Assembly (NCBI RefSeq): GCF_000518545.1
Contig: NZ_KI912452.1
Location: forward strand, 1 to 64,000
Source of the DNA: Hallella seregens ATCC 51272
GTDB lineage: Bacteria > Bacteroidota > Bacteroidia > Bacteroidales > Bacteroidaceae
DNA: 64,000 nt
Direction: 5' to 3'
Each line of letters begins with the position of its first letter. Position 1 is the stretch's first letter. The position numbers were made by a program, and so were the translations under genes. This document shows positions 26,862-37,509 of this stretch, one piece after another. The notes under the pieces are model-generated. The model saw only the letters and a program-made list of their open reading frames with translations, ran no database searches and was not told the DNA's origin.

Positions 26862-26892
26862 CAAAGTTAAGCCAAAACGGAGAAAAGGCAAA
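26862..26892 (-). promoter_or_regulatory. Promoter of aroQ
   Basis: Leftward TTTG at 26892-26889, 19-base spacer, TAACTTTG at 26869-26862. The two transcripts from this intergenic region overlap at their 5' ends by a few tens of bases. Confidence 0.78.
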
Positions 26893-26946
26893 GCAAATGA
26901 GCAGATTTTATTTGCGGCGATACCGGCCCGCGTCTCTGTACAACCC

Positions 26947-27873
26947 ATGAAAACAGCCCATAACCATCCCGTGGACGACATGGTTCGCCGCTATGTGCGC
27001 TACCTGAAGCTGGAGCGCAACTACGCCGATAACACGCTGGAGGCCTATCGTCACGACCTGACCCATCTGCTCGGCTATCTCGGCACGCAACGGCTGGGAC
27101 CGCTCGAAGTGAAGCTGGAACACCTGCAACATTTTGCCGCCACGCTTCACGAGCGCGGCATCGGGGCCAAGTCGCAGGCACGCATCCTCAGCGGCGTGCG
27201 GGCTTTCTACCGCTATCTGGTGCTCGACGGCTACCTGGAGGTGGACCCCACGGAGCTGCTGGAGTCGCCCCACCTGCCTCGCCACCTGCCCGAATATCTC
27301 ACTACGGCCGAGGTGGATGCACTGGAAGACAGTATCGACCTTTCGACCAACGAGGGCCATCGCAACCGTGCCATCATCGAGGTTTTGTTCTCCTGCGGGC
27401 TGCGTGTGTCCGAACTCACGCACCTGCGCCTCTCTTGTCTCTATGCCGAGGAGCGGTTCATCCGCGTGCTGGGCAAGGGCAACAAGGAGCGGTTGGTGCC
27501 CATTTCCGACCGTGCCCTGCACGAGCTCGACCTCTGGTTTGACGACCGCCGCAAGATGAACATCCAGCCGGGCGAGGAAGACTACGTGTTTCTGAACCGG
27601 CGCGGCCACCATCTCACGCGCGTGATGATACTCATCATGATTAAGCGTCAGGCCGAACTGGCCGGCATTCACAAGACCATTTCGCCCCATACGCTGCGCC
27701 ACTCGTTTGCCACGGCCCTGCTGCGGGGTGGCGCCGACCTGCGCGTCATCCAGGCCCTGCTGGGCCATGCCGACATCGGTACCACCGAAATCTACACCCA
27801 CATGGACGACGAGTCGCTGCGGCAGGAGATTCTGCAGCACCATCCGCGCAACATTGCGCGCGGCTGCAAGTGA
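26947..27873 (+). CDS. xerD: Tyrosine recombinase XerD/XerC
   Basis: 308 residues. A site-specific recombinase that resolves chromosome dimers at dif with FtsK. The N-terminal SAM-like core-binding domain covers about 8-95. Catalytic residues are all visible: R153 (SCGLRVSEL), K177 (GKGNK), H248 and R251 (HTLRH), H274 (LGH) and Y283 (IYTHMD). Length and motifs match the housekeeping XerD branch rather than an integron or phage integrase, and no attachment-site repeats flank it. XerC versus XerD cannot be fixed without alignment. It has its own promoter. Confidence 0.9.
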   Translation: MKTAHNHPVDDMVRRYVRYLKLERNYADNTLEAYRHDLTHLLGYLGTQRLGPLEVKLEHLQHFAATLHERGIGAKSQARILSGVRAFYRYLVLDGYLEVDPTELLESPHLPRHLPEYLTTAEVDALEDSIDLSTNEGHRNRAIIEVLFSCGLRVSELTHLRLSCLYAEERFIRVLGKGNKERLVPISDRALHELDLWFDDRRKMNIQPGEEDYVFLNRRGHHLTRVMILIMIKRQAELAGIHKTISPHTLRHSFATALLRGGADLRVIQALLGHADIGTTEIYTHMDDESLRQEILQHHPRNIARGCK

Positions 27874-27939
27874 GCCGACGGCCGGCGGGACGGGCCACAC
27901 GGAAAACAAATGTTCAATCAAAAATAATCGTAACAACAA

Positions 27940-28707
27940 ATGAAAAAGAATCTATGTATCGGAACCGGTGCACTGACGGCCGGTCTGCTGCTGTCGGCCC
28001 TCACGGCCGCCGCACAACCCCAACCCAAGACTTGGAGCATCACGCCGAAAGTGGGCGTTGCCGTGTCGAGCGTGACCGGCCACCCCGGGGCCACGGTCGG
28101 GATGGTGTATGCGCGTCCTGCGGACGTGCCGAACCCGGGCGGAGCGCCCATTCAAGTGACAAGCAGCTACGGCACGGACAGGACGACGGAGCGGCTGGGA
28201 CTGGTTGTCGGCGCCGAGGCGCAGTATCAGTTCAGCCCCAAGTGGGGGCTCACGCTGGGAGCTCTGTACAGCCGTCAGGGCGTCAACTTCAAGGGTTTCG
28301 ACACTTACGACAGTGACCTCAAGGCCACGGTGTCGGTTCATGGGCTGAGCCTCGCGCTGGACTATGTGTCGGTGCCGGTGTTGGCCAACTTCTATATTTA
28401 TAAAGGTCTGGCCGTGAAAGCCGGCGTGCAGCCCGCTTTCTGCGTAGACAAGAAGCAGAAAGGCAAGCTCACCCTCACCGGCAACACACCCGATGGGATG
28501 TATGTTGCGGGCACCGAGAAGCCAAGCATATTGAGCCTCGACGTGTCGATACCCATGGGCTTGTCCTACGAAGTGAGCCATGTGGTGATAGATCTGCGCT
28601 ACAATCTCGGCGTGACCAACATAGCCGGCGGCGACTGGGTACCGTCGAAACCCACGTTCCGCAACAGCAGCTTCGCGCTGACCGTAGGCTATCGAATCGG
28701 GCTGTAG
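27940..28707 (+). CDS. Outer-membrane beta-barrel protein (PorT/OMP_b-brl family)
   Basis: 255 residues. A signal peptide ends at LTAAAQ (about residue 26). The mature protein has alternating strands typical of a small eight-stranded barrel: TWSITPKVGVAVSSV at the start, LVVGAEAQYQFSPKWGLTLG in the middle, and a final SSFALTVGYRIGL with the usual terminal aromatic/aliphatic strand. Family members are annotated as porin-like or PorT family; function is generally unknown. It lies 66 bases after xerD, probably co-transcribed, and before the M16 peptidase, which has its own promoter. Confidence 0.83.
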   Translation: MKKNLCIGTGALTAGLLLSALTAAAQPQPKTWSITPKVGVAVSSVTGHPGATVGMVYARPADVPNPGGAPIQVTSSYGTDRTTERLGLVVGAEAQYQFSPKWGLTLGALYSRQGVNFKGFDTYDSDLKATVSVHGLSLALDYVSVPVLANFYIYKGLAVKAGVQPAFCVDKKQKGKLTLTGNTPDGMYVAGTEKPSILSLDVSIPMGLSYEVSHVVIDLRYNLGVTNIAGGDWVPSKPTFRNSSFALTVGYRIGL

Positions 28708-28709
28708 CC

Positions 28710-28741
28710 TTTGGCCCTTTCGAGGAAAAGGCGTAACTTTG
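28710..28741 (+). promoter_or_regulatory. Promoter of the M16 peptidase gene
   Basis: TTTG at 28710-28713, 20-base spacer, TAACTTTG at 28734-28741. It begins directly after the stop codon of the preceding barrel gene. Confidence 0.8.
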
Positions 28742-28781
28742 CCCGCTCATTATTAATATGGTACTTAATCAACATCGTTTT

Positions 28782-31601
28782 ATGAGAATCAGAAACCTCA
28801 TTGCGGGTGTGCTGTTACTACTGGCCGGCACCGTGCAGGCCCAGATGCCCGACATGACGCTGCCCGTGGACAAGGAGGTGCGCATGGGCAAGCTGTCCAA
28901 CGGCCTCACTTATTTCATTCGCTATAACAACTGGCCCGAGCACCGTGCCAACTTCTACATTGCGCAGAAAGTGGGCTCCCTCCAGGAGGAAGAGAGCCAG
29001 CGCGGCCTGGCCCACTTCCTGGAACACATGGCCTTCAACGGGTCGGCCCACTTCAAGGGCAACAACCTCATCGAGTGGTGCCGCACCCACGGCATCGAGT
29101 TCGGCGCCGATCTGAACGCCTACACCAGCATAGACCAGACGGTGTACAACATCGACAACGTGCCCACCCAGCGGCAGTCCACGCTCGACTCGTGTCTGCT
29201 CATCCTGAGCGACTGGTCGTCGGCCCTCACGCTGGAGCAGGAAGAGATAGAGAAAGAGCGCGGCGTGATTCACGAGGAGTGGCGGCTGCGCACGTCGGCC
29301 CAGAGCCGCATGCTCGAGCGCAACCTGCCCAAGCTCTATCCCGGCTCGAAGTACGGATTGCGCTATCCCATCGGCCTGATGTCGGTGGTGGACAATTTTA
29401 AGCGCAAGGAGCTGGTGGACTATTACCACAAATGGTACCATCCCTCGCACCAGGGCATCATCGTCGTGGGCGATGTGGACGTGGACCACGTGGAAGCACA
29501 GATTAAAGCCCTCTTTGGCGGCTTTAAAAACCCCGACAACGAGGCTGCCCTCGTGTCCGAACCCGTGCCCGACAATGCCGAGCCCATCGTCATCATCGAC
29601 AAGGACAAGGAGTTTCAGCAGTCGGTGGTGAGCCTGATGATGAAGCACGAGAGCTTCCCCGACAGCCTGAAACAACAGCTGCCTTATCTGGTGCAGAACT
29701 ATGTGAAGAATGCCGCTCTCGACATGCTCAACCAGCGATTCGTGGAGGCAGCGCAGAAAGCCGACTGCCCCTTTGTGGGTGCCCAGACCAGCGACGGCAA
29801 CTATATCTTTGCCAAAACCAAGGACGCTTTCAGCCTCGACGTCTCGCCCAAGGACATGAGCCAGACGGCGGCCGCCCTGAAAGCCGCCTACATGGTGGTG
29901 CGCCAGGCTGCCGACCATGGCTTCACGGCTACCGAGTACAAGCGTTACCAGAGCAGCACGCTGAGCTCGCTCGACAAGATGTACTCCAACAAGGACAAGC
30001 GCTACACGCAGCAGTTCTACGGCGAGATACTGGGCTACTTCCTCAACAACGAGCCCATGCCGGGCATCGACTACAGCTATCAGACCATGAAGCAGCTGGT
30101 GCCCGCCATCCCCTTGGAGGCCGTGAACCAGGTGCTGCCCCAGTTGGTGAGCAAGAGCGACACCAATCTGGTGATACTGAACTTCAACAATGAGGCCGAG
30201 GGTGCCGTCTATCCCACGGCCGAACAGCTGCTCGCCGCCGTGCACGAGGCCCGCACCGCCCAGGTGGGGGCCTATGTGGACAACGTGAAGGACGAGCCGC
30301 TGATGACCACGCTGCCCACCGCCGGCAAAATCAAGAAAGAGCAGAAGAGCAAGAAGTTCGACTATGACATCCTGACCCTGAGCAACGGAGTGACCGTGCT
30401 GCTGAAGAAGACCGACTACAAGAAAGACCAAGTGATGCTCACCGGCTTGGGCGGCAGTGGCGCGTCCAACTACGGACGGGCCGACTTTGCCAACCTGCAG
30501 GCTTTCAACCAGGTGATCGATGCCAGCGGTCTGGGCAACTTCTCGAGCACCGAGCTGAGCAAGGCCCTGGCCGGAAAGATTGCAAACGCCAGCTTGACCA
30601 TGGGCGAACGCCGCATGAGCGTGAGCGGAAGCTCCACACCCAAGGACGTGGAGACCATGCTACAACTGACCTATCTCTACTTCACCAACATCAAGAAGGA
30701 TGAGGACTCCTACAACAACGTCATCCAGCAGTACATGGTTGGTCTCAAAAACCGTGAGCTGAACCCCGACATTGCTTTCCAGGACTCGCTCTCTGCAACC
30801 CTCTATGAGCACAACTGGCGCAATGCACCCATGCTGCTCGACGATGTGAAGAACATCAGTTACGACCGTATCCTCCAGATGGCCAAGGAGCGCACGGCTA
30901 ACGCCAACGGCTGGCTGTTCGAGATTATCGGCAATTTTGACGAGGCCACCATCCGTCCGCTCGTCTGCCAGTATCTGGGAGCCCTGCCCTCCAAAGGCAA
31001 AAATGCCGTGGGCACGCGCAGCTCGCGGCTCACCGAGAAGAGCGTGGACAACACGTTTTACCGCAAGATGGAGACGCCCAAGGCCAACTCCATCGTGGTG
31101 TGGCTGAACCACAAGATACCCTATTCGCTCGAAAATTCCATCAAGGCCGACGTGGCCGGGCAGGTGCTCTCCATGGTCTATCTGCGCGAAATCCGCGAGG
31201 AGGCCAGCGCTGCCTACTCCTGCGGTGCGCAGGGCGGCATGAGCGTGGCCGACGATGGATTCCACATCGGACAGATTCTGGCCTACTGCCCCATGAAGCC
31301 CGAGAAGAAAGACATTGCACTGAAGATTATCGACGAGGAAATCAACAACCTGGCCGAGAAGTGCGACGCCGAAATGGTGGACAAGATTCAGAAGCTGATG
31401 CTCAAGCAGATCGACGACAACAGCAAGACCAACGGCTACTGGAGCGGCGTGGTGATGAACAACTACATGATGGGCCTCGACTCCTACACCGAGTACAAGT
31501 ACATCGTGGAGAGCATCACGCCGGCGGCTATCTCTCAGTTTGTAAAGGACTATCTTGCCGGTGCCAACAAGGTAAGCGTGGTGATGCTGCCGCAGGAGTA
31601 G
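28782..31601 (+). CDS. M16 family zinc metallopeptidase (pitrilysin-like)
   Basis: 939 residues from ATG 28782 (947 from 28758). The later start is chosen because the signal peptide MRIRNLIAGVLLLLAGTVQAQ begins there, so the enzyme is periplasmic or envelope-located. The inverted zinc motif HxxEH is HFLEH at residues 78-82 with the downstream Glu in IEKERGVIHEEW. Two M16 halves are present, the active N-terminal one and an inactive C-terminal repeat (from about 530; EIREEASAAYSCGAQGG near 800). The family degrades peptides. It has its own promoter, and a long hairpin follows downstream. Confidence 0.92.
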   Translation: MRIRNLIAGVLLLLAGTVQAQMPDMTLPVDKEVRMGKLSNGLTYFIRYNNWPEHRANFYIAQKVGSLQEEESQRGLAHFLEHMAFNGSAHFKGNNLIEWCRTHGIEFGADLNAYTSIDQTVYNIDNVPTQRQSTLDSCLLILSDWSSALTLEQEEIEKERGVIHEEWRLRTSAQSRMLERNLPKLYPGSKYGLRYPIGLMSVVDNFKRKELVDYYHKWYHPSHQGIIVVGDVDVDHVEAQIKALFGGFKNPDNEAALVSEPVPDNAEPIVIIDKDKEFQQSVVSLMMKHESFPDSLKQQLPYLVQNYVKNAALDMLNQRFVEAAQKADCPFVGAQTSDGNYIFAKTKDAFSLDVSPKDMSQTAAALKAAYMVVRQAADHGFTATEYKRYQSSTLSSLDKMYSNKDKRYTQQFYGEILGYFLNNEPMPGIDYSYQTMKQLVPAIPLEAVNQVLPQLVSKSDTNLVILNFNNEAEGAVYPTAEQLLAAVHEARTAQVGAYVDNVKDEPLMTTLPTAGKIKKEQKSKKFDYDILTLSNGVTVLLKKTDYKKDQVMLTGLGGSGASNYGRADFANLQAFNQVIDASGLGNFSSTELSKALAGKIANASLTMGERRMSVSGSSTPKDVETMLQLTYLYFTNIKKDEDSYNNVIQQYMVGLKNRELNPDIAFQDSLSATLYEHNWRNAPMLLDDVKNISYDRILQMAKERTANANGWLFEIIGNFDEATIRPLVCQYLGALPSKGKNAVGTRSSRLTEKSVDNTFYRKMETPKANSIVVWLNHKIPYSLENSIKADVAGQVLSMVYLREIREEASAAYSCGAQGGMSVADDGFHIGQILAYCPMKPEKKDIALKIIDEEINNLAEKCDAEMVDKIQKLMLKQIDDNSKTNGYWSGVVMNNYMMGLDSYTEYKYIVESITPAAISQFVKDYLAGANKVSVVMLPQE

Positions 31602-31615
31602 GCGTCGCCGTCGGG

Positions 31616-31708
31616 CCGTTTCGGTGCGTGGACAGTCTGCCGCCGACTGTTTCGATGCGCGGACAACTTGCCACCAACCGTTTCGATGTGCGGACAATTT
31701 GCCTCCGG
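31616..31708. repeat. Three 31-bp tandem repeats
   Basis: Units at 31616, 31647 and 31678 share (C)GTTTCGATGCGCGGACAA plus a variable TTGCCnCC end. They start 15 bases after the M16 stop. Frames crossing them are repeat artefacts. Confidence 0.85.
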
Positions 31709-31724
31709 CATGTCTTAATAGCAG

Positions 31725-31761
31725 TGAACCCCAAAAGCCAGACCATGGCTTTTGGGGTTCA
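31725..31761 (+). terminator. Strong hairpin after the M16 gene
   Basis: A perfect 16-bp stem (TGAACCCCAAAAGCCA at 31725-31740 with its complement at 31746-31761) around a five-base loop. No T-run follows directly, so terminator status is likely but not textbook; it may mainly protect the M16 mRNA end. Confidence 0.65.
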
Positions 31762-31762
31762 T

Positions 31763-32000
31763 CGTTCCCAAGGCCTTGGAACGCCATTTTTTCTCTGTTT
31801 TATCGTTTCCCACTCTTGGGAACGCCATTTTTTCTTCATTTTATCGTTTCCCACTCTTGGGAACGCCATTTTTTCTTCATTTTATCGTTTCCCACTCTTG
31901 GGAACGCCATTTTTTCATCGGTTTATCGTTTCCCACCCTTGGGAACGCCATTTTTTCATTGGTTCGTCTTTTCCCAAACCTGGGAAATGGGGTTTGGTTG
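31763..32000. repeat. Six tandem 41-bp dyad repeats
   Basis: Period is exactly 41: AACGCC anchors at 31780, 31821, 31862, 31903 and 31944, with a decayed sixth copy at 31985. Each unit has a TTCCCA...TGGGAA dyad followed by CGCCA and T6. Units 2 and 3 are identical over the core. Because 41 is not a multiple of 3, the array is open in several frames, which creates long but false ORFs. Confidence 0.92.
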
Positions 32001-32023
32001 TCGAATGGAATGAGGGTATTGCC

Positions 32024-32053
32024 GTAGGGGCCGGCACAGAGGCCGGCCCCTAC
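32024..32053. repeat. 12-bp GC-rich inverted repeat
   Basis: GTAGGGGCCGGC at 32024-32035 pairs perfectly with 32042-32053 around ACAGAG. It resembles dispersed REP-like palindromes and lies between the 41-bp array and the metK promoter. Confidence 0.75.
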
Positions 32054-32109
32054 ATTTGGAACAATAAACAAGCATTCTTGGCAAAAACCGATGGATTTCA
32101 TCCTTTTGC

Positions 32110-32140
32110 TTTGCACGTTCCCTTTTTCTTCGTAACTTTG
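32110..32140 (+). promoter_or_regulatory. Promoter of the metK group
   Basis: TTTG at 32110-32113, 19-base spacer, TAACTTTG at 32133-32140. A leader of about 105 bases follows. It holds a GGCCGGC hairpin (32210-32232) but no SAM riboswitch that I can recognise. Confidence 0.82.
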
Positions 32141-32251
32141 TAACCCAAAGCCTACGGGCGGCTGCATCCTCCTGCGCTTTATCCCCTCAGAAATAAATAA
32201 GCATTACATTGGCCCGGCATGCAGGCCGGCCTCATTTATTCTCAACATCTT

Positions 32252-33541
<1,290 letters not shown>

Positions 33542-33547
33542 TAGCCT

Positions 33548-34579
33548 ATGATGCAGCAAGATTCCATCCAACATGCGGATATAGAAACGCTGGAAGCCTC
33601 GTCACAAGAGGCCTCCAGCGTTCGTCATGATGGCTACCACTCGCCCCGCGAGATTATAAGCTGGCTGCCCCGCACGGCAACGCCCTGGCAGCAGGACTCG
33701 GCCATCAGGGCCAATTACAAGTTCCCGGAGGTGGACTGGACCAAAGCCCACAACCCCATGTGCACGCCGCAGACCCGTGCCGACGCGCCCTCGGGCTTCT
33801 CGCTCGATAAACCCATGTACCATGGCCGTTCGCTGGTACAACCCGATTCTATCTATCGCCCCGAGTATGCCGTCTATCGGCAAGGCGTGGCTGGCGACCC
33901 CGTTCCCTACACCATCGGCGGCGACAATCTCATTACATCCATCCTGTTGGGCTGTTTTGTCTTTGCCACGGTGGCCGTCGCCAAGTCGGGCAACTTCCTG
34001 CAACGGCAGTTCAAAAACTTCTTCCGCACCCAGCGTGAGGGCACCACCGTGATTACAGAAACAAGCAGCGAACTGCGGTTTCAGCTCTTCCTCGTGTTGC
34101 AGACGTGTCTGCTCTTTGCCCTGATCTTCTTCTTTCGTACCAATACCTTTGGCGATGAGTCGTTCACCATTCCACAATACCTCATCATCGGTACCTATAC
34201 CGGCATCATGGCTGTCTACTTTTTGCTGAAAGCCCTACTCTATGCGGTGGTGGACTGGGTGTTTTTTGAAAAGAAAAAAAACGAACAATGGATGAAGTCT
34301 GCACTCTTTCTTGCCTCCACCGAGGGCTTGGCTCTTTTCCCCGTTGTGATGCTGCTGGCCTACTTTGGATTCTCCATTGAGGGCACGGTTGTCTACACGA
34401 TGTTTGTCATCATTCTGGTAAAGCTTCTGGCTTTTTACAAGACCTTTATTATCTTTTTCAGAAAGAGCGGTGTTTTTCTGCAAAGTTTTTTGTACTTTTG
34501 TGCACTTGAATTGATGCCACTCGGTGCCTTGTGGGGAGCTCTGGTGCTGACGGACAGTTATTTGAAAATTAATTTTTAA
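33548..34579 (+). CDS. DUF4271 domain membrane protein
   Basis: 343 residues. The first 120 residues are hydrophilic and probably disordered (QDSIQHADIETLEASSQEAS and on). Then come about six hydrophobic helices (GGDNLITSILLGCFVFATVA to LMPLGALWGALVLTDSYLKI). This is the Bacteroidetes DUF4271 layout, and the position directly before hemD is conserved in the group. No function is established. An inner-membrane location is expected. Confidence 0.88.
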   Translation: MMQQDSIQHADIETLEASSQEASSVRHDGYHSPREIISWLPRTATPWQQDSAIRANYKFPEVDWTKAHNPMCTPQTRADAPSGFSLDKPMYHGRSLVQPDSIYRPEYAVYRQGVAGDPVPYTIGGDNLITSILLGCFVFATVAVAKSGNFLQRQFKNFFRTQREGTTVITETSSELRFQLFLVLQTCLLFALIFFFRTNTFGDESFTIPQYLIIGTYTGIMAVYFLLKALLYAVVDWVFFEKKKNEQWMKSALFLASTEGLALFPVVMLLAYFGFSIEGTVVYTMFVIILVKLLAFYKTFIIFFRKSGVFLQSFLYFCALELMPLGALWGALVLTDSYLKINF

Positions 34580-34585
34580 TACAAG

Positions 34586-35341
34586 ATGATTAAGAAGATC
34601 ATGATATCTCAGCCCAAGCCGGCCAGTGAGAAATCTCCTTATTACGACATCGAGAAAGAATATGGCGTGGAACTTATTTTTCGTCCCTTTATCAAGGTCG
34701 AAGGCCTCACGGCAAAAGAGTTTCGGCAGCAGAAAGTGAGCATTCTCTCACACACGGCCATCGTCTTCACCTCGCGTCATGCCATCGACTACTTTTTCAT
34801 GTTGGCCAAAGAGCTCCGTCTGAACATTCCCGAGGACATGAGGTATTTCTGTGTGACAGAGACCATCTCGCTTTATATCCAGAAATACGTGCAATACCGC
34901 AAGCGCAAGGTGTTCTTCGGCACTACGGGTAAGATAGATGATCTGATTCCTCTGATGATGAAGCACAAGCTCGAGAAGTACCTGGTGCCGCTGAGCAGTG
35001 TGCACAACGACGACATTAAGGACAAGCTCGATGCCAAGGGGCTGACGCATACCGAATGTGTGATGTACCGCACGCTGAGCAATGAGTTCAGCGATGAGGA
35101 GATCAAGCACTTTGACTATGACATGCTGATTTTCTCGACGCCCACAGGCGTGAACTATCTCACCAAGGCTTTTCCCGACATGCAGGGGAACCAGCTCAAG
35201 CTGGGTGCCTTTGGCCCGGCTACGGGCAAGGCCATTGCCGATGCCGGATTTACCCCAGCCTTGGTAGCAGGAACCAAGGAGTATCCCTCAATGGTGAGTG
35301 CACTGAAAGACTTTCTCGAAAAAGAGAACGGAAAACAATAA
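34586..35341 (+). CDS. hemD: Uroporphyrinogen-III synthase
   Basis: 251 residues. It cyclises hydroxymethylbilane to uroporphyrinogen III with inversion of ring D, in haem and cobamide synthesis. HemD sequences are weakly conserved; here AIVFTSRHAIDYFFMLAKEL (near 55-74) and DMLIFSTPTGVNYLTKAF (near 178-195) are the two recognisable strand-loop segments, and FGPATGKAIADAGFTPALVA fits the C-terminal part. Length fits. It lies between DUF4271 (6-base gap) and rnpA (7-base gap) in the usual Bacteroidetes order. Confidence 0.88.
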   Translation: MIKKIMISQPKPASEKSPYYDIEKEYGVELIFRPFIKVEGLTAKEFRQQKVSILSHTAIVFTSRHAIDYFFMLAKELRLNIPEDMRYFCVTETISLYIQKYVQYRKRKVFFGTTGKIDDLIPLMMKHKLEKYLVPLSSVHNDDIKDKLDAKGLTHTECVMYRTLSNEFSDEEIKHFDYDMLIFSTPTGVNYLTKAFPDMQGNQLKLGAFGPATGKAIADAGFTPALVAGTKEYPSMVSALKDFLEKENGKQ

Positions 35342-35348
35342 CCCACGC

Positions 35349-35750
35349 ATGCCGGCAGGACAGTCCAGACTCACCAAGGAGGAGCGGATGTGCAGCAAGA
35401 AGCTGATAGAAGTCCTCTTCAAGGGCGGCCAGAGCCGCTCGATGTCGGCTTTTCCTTTGAGAGTGGTCTATATGTTGCTGGCAGAGGGCGGAACAGCTGA
35501 CGACGGGATTTTGTCAGAGATGCTGGTGAGCGTGCCCAAGCGTTGTTTCAAGCGGGCCGTGAAGCGCAACCATGTGAAGCGTCAGGTGCGCGAGGCCTAT
35601 CGCCGGCACAAGACATTGGTGGGACAGCCTGCGGCGATTGCTTTTGTGTGGCTTGACAACAAGCTGCATGCCAGTGAAGAAGTAGAACGGAAAGTGGTTA
35701 ACCTGCTGCGCCGGGTGGGTGAGCGGATTCAGCAGGAGGCAAAGGTATGA
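35349..35750 (+). CDS. rnpA: Ribonuclease P protein component
   Basis: 133 residues, basic. It binds RNase P RNA to mature tRNA 5' ends. The signature [18 protein letters not shown] is at about 71-88; the N-terminal [20 protein letters not shown] fits the family's opening. Its end overlaps yidD by four bases (ATGA-type overlap), so the two are translationally coupled, as in most bacteria. Confidence 0.95.
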   Translation: MPAGQSRLTKEERMCSKKLIEVLFKGGQSRSMSAFPLRVVYMLLAEGGTADDGILSEMLVSVPKRCFKRAVKRNHVKRQVREAYRRHKTLVGQPAAIAFVWLDNKLHASEEVERKVVNLLRRVGERIQQEAKV

Positions 35751-35989
35751 TGCAGCTGGTGCGTGTCGTGTTGCGAGGACTGGCGTGGTTGCTGGTGTTG
35801 CCCATCGTATTCTACCAGAAGTTCATCACGCCCTTTACGCCATCGTCGTGCCGCTTTACGCCGAGTTGTTCGGAATATGCCCGTCAGGCCCTGCTCAAGC
35901 ATGGGCCGGTAAAAGGGCTTTTGCTGGCCGTGTGGCGTGTTTTGAGGTGTAATCCATGGGGTGGAAGCGGCTATGACCCGGTTCCGTAA
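35747..35989 (+). CDS. yidD: Membrane protein insertion efficiency factor YidD
   Basis: 80 residues. A small membrane-associated protein that aids YidC-dependent insertion. The family core [18 protein letters not shown] (three cysteines) is at about 29-46, and [13 protein letters not shown] ends the protein. It overlaps rnpA by four bases. tyrS follows after 70 bases. Confidence 0.95.
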   Translation: MMQLVRVVLRGLAWLLVLPIVFYQKFITPFTPSSCRFTPSCSEYARQALLKHGPVKGLLLAVWRVLRCNPWGGSGYDPVP

Positions 35990-36059
35990 GTTGTCCTCTC
36001 GGGAGGCGCCCCGCATTTGATATATTTACCATGGCCCCTTGGGCTTAAAACCAATTGGA

Positions 36060-37358
36060 ATGAAAAACTTTGTTGAAGAACTGAAATGGCGAGGCATGCT
36101 GGCCCAAATCATGCCGGGTACGGAAGAATACCTCATGAAAAACATGGTGTCGGCCTATCTGGGCACTGACCCCACAGCCGATTCTCTTCATATTGGCCAC
36201 CTCTGTGGCATTATGATGCTGCGCCATCTGCAGTGTTGCGGCCACAAGCCCTATCTGCTCGTGGGTGGTGCCACGGGCATGATTGGCGATCCTTCGGGCA
36301 AGAGCCAGGAGCGTAACCTGCTCGATCCGGAAACACTCTACCACAATCAGGAGGCTATCAAGAAGCAGGTTGCCAAGTTCCTCGACTTCGACAGCACCGA
36401 TCCCAACAGGGCTGAACTGGTGAACAATTACGACTGGATGAAGGACTTCACATTTCTCGACTTCGCGCGCACCGTGGGCAAGCACATCACCGTGAACTAC
36501 ATGATGGCCAAGGACAGCGTGCAGAAGCGGCTCAACGGCGAGGCTCGGGACGGCCTTTCGTTCACGGAGTTCACCTATCAGCTGCTTCAGGGCTACGACT
36601 TCCTCTATCAATATCAGCACTATGGTGTGCGTCTGCAACTGGGCGGCAACGACCAGTGGGGCAACATGACTACCGGTACGGAGCTCATTCGCCGCACATT
36701 GGGCAACGAGGCAGAAGCCTACTGCCTTACTTGTCCGCTCATCACCAAGGCCGACGGCAAGAAGTTTGGCAAGACCGAAAGCGGCAATGTGTGGCTCGAT
36801 CGCAACCGCACCACTCCCTACGCTTTCTATCAGTTCTGGCTCAACGTGAGCGACGACGATGCCGAACGATACATTAAGATATTCACAGACTTGGACAAAA
36901 AGACTATCGATGCCCTCGTAGCTGAACACAGTCAGGATCCGGGTCGCCGTGTATTGCAGAAGCGCTTGGCCGAGGAGGTGACCGTGATGGTACACTCGCA
37001 GGAAGACCTCGACATGGCCATTGCCGCCTCAAACATTCTCTTCGGCAAGGCTACTAAGGAACAGTTGGCCCAGCTCAACGAGGCTACGCTCAACGATGTG
37101 TTCAAGGATGTGCCCCATTACGAGCTGTCGCAGAGCGAGCTTGGCGGCAAGGCCATTGATCTGTTCTGTCAGGATGGCTGGGACATTTTCCCCAGCAAGG
37201 GCGAGATGCGCAAGATGGTAAAGGGTGGCGGCGTGAGCCTGAACAAGGAGAAACTTGCTGAGTTCGACCGCCCGGTCACTGCCGACGACCTCATTGACGG
37301 CAAATATCTGCTCGTGCAGCGCGGCAAGAAAAACTATTATCTCATCACAATAAAATAA
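36060..37358 (+). CDS. tyrS: Tyrosyl-tRNA synthetase
   Basis: 432 residues from ATG 36060 ([12 protein letters not shown]); the upstream ATG at 36039 adds seven unconserved residues. A class Ic synthetase charging tRNA-Tyr. The HIGH motif is HIGH in [11 protein letters not shown] near residue 44, tyrosine-site residues are in [11 protein letters not shown], and the KMSKS equivalent is KFGKTESG near 237-244. A C-terminal S4-like segment ([20 protein letters not shown]) is present. It probably continues the metK group or has its own weak promoter in the 70-base gap. Confidence 0.96.
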   Translation: MKNFVEELKWRGMLAQIMPGTEEYLMKNMVSAYLGTDPTADSLHIGHLCGIMMLRHLQCCGHKPYLLVGGATGMIGDPSGKSQERNLLDPETLYHNQEAIKKQVAKFLDFDSTDPNRAELVNNYDWMKDFTFLDFARTVGKHITVNYMMAKDSVQKRLNGEARDGLSFTEFTYQLLQGYDFLYQYQHYGVRLQLGGNDQWGNMTTGTELIRRTLGNEAEAYCLTCPLITKADGKKFGKTESGNVWLDRNRTTPYAFYQFWLNVSDDDAERYIKIFTDLDKKTIDALVAEHSQDPGRRVLQKRLAEEVTVMVHSQEDLDMAIAASNILFGKATKEQLAQLNEATLNDVFKDVPHYELSQSELGGKAIDLFCQDGWDIFPSKGEMRKMVKGGGVSLNKEKLAEFDRPVTADDLIDGKYLLVQRGKKNYYLITIK

Positions 37359-37437
37359 ATTTCAGCCAGGGAAATATAATTGAAGCAGCGACACATTCCT
37401 CGTGCATGGACTGCAAAGCATTTTTAACGCTCCGTTG

Positions 37438-37468
37438 TTTGCTGCTTCAAACAGATTCCCTATATTTG
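37438..37468 (+). promoter_or_regulatory. Promoter of the SIMPL gene
   Basis: TTTG at 37438-37441, 19-base spacer, TATATTTG at 37461-37468. The ATG used follows at 37510. Confidence 0.78.
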
Positions 37469-37509
37469 CAACCATAGAATCAATGCTTCAAACAAATGCA
37501 ATAAACGCA

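Noticed and set aside
26947..27873. xerD as an integrase of a mobile island
   Set aside because: Its sequence is of housekeeping XerC/XerD type and no attachment-site repeats or cargo genes adjoin it.
31763..32000. CRISPR array
   Set aside because: The 41-bp units are contiguous and have no variable spacers between them; no cas genes are present.
31100..32143. Long rightward frames over the 31.1-32.1 kb region encoding repeated ERHFFF / FPTLGNAIF peptides
   Set aside because: They arise because the 41-bp array is open in several frames; the first part is only the M16 gene in another frame.
32141..32251. SAM riboswitch in the metK leader
   Set aside because: The 105-base leader has only a short GC hairpin and no recognisable SAM-I/II-type core.
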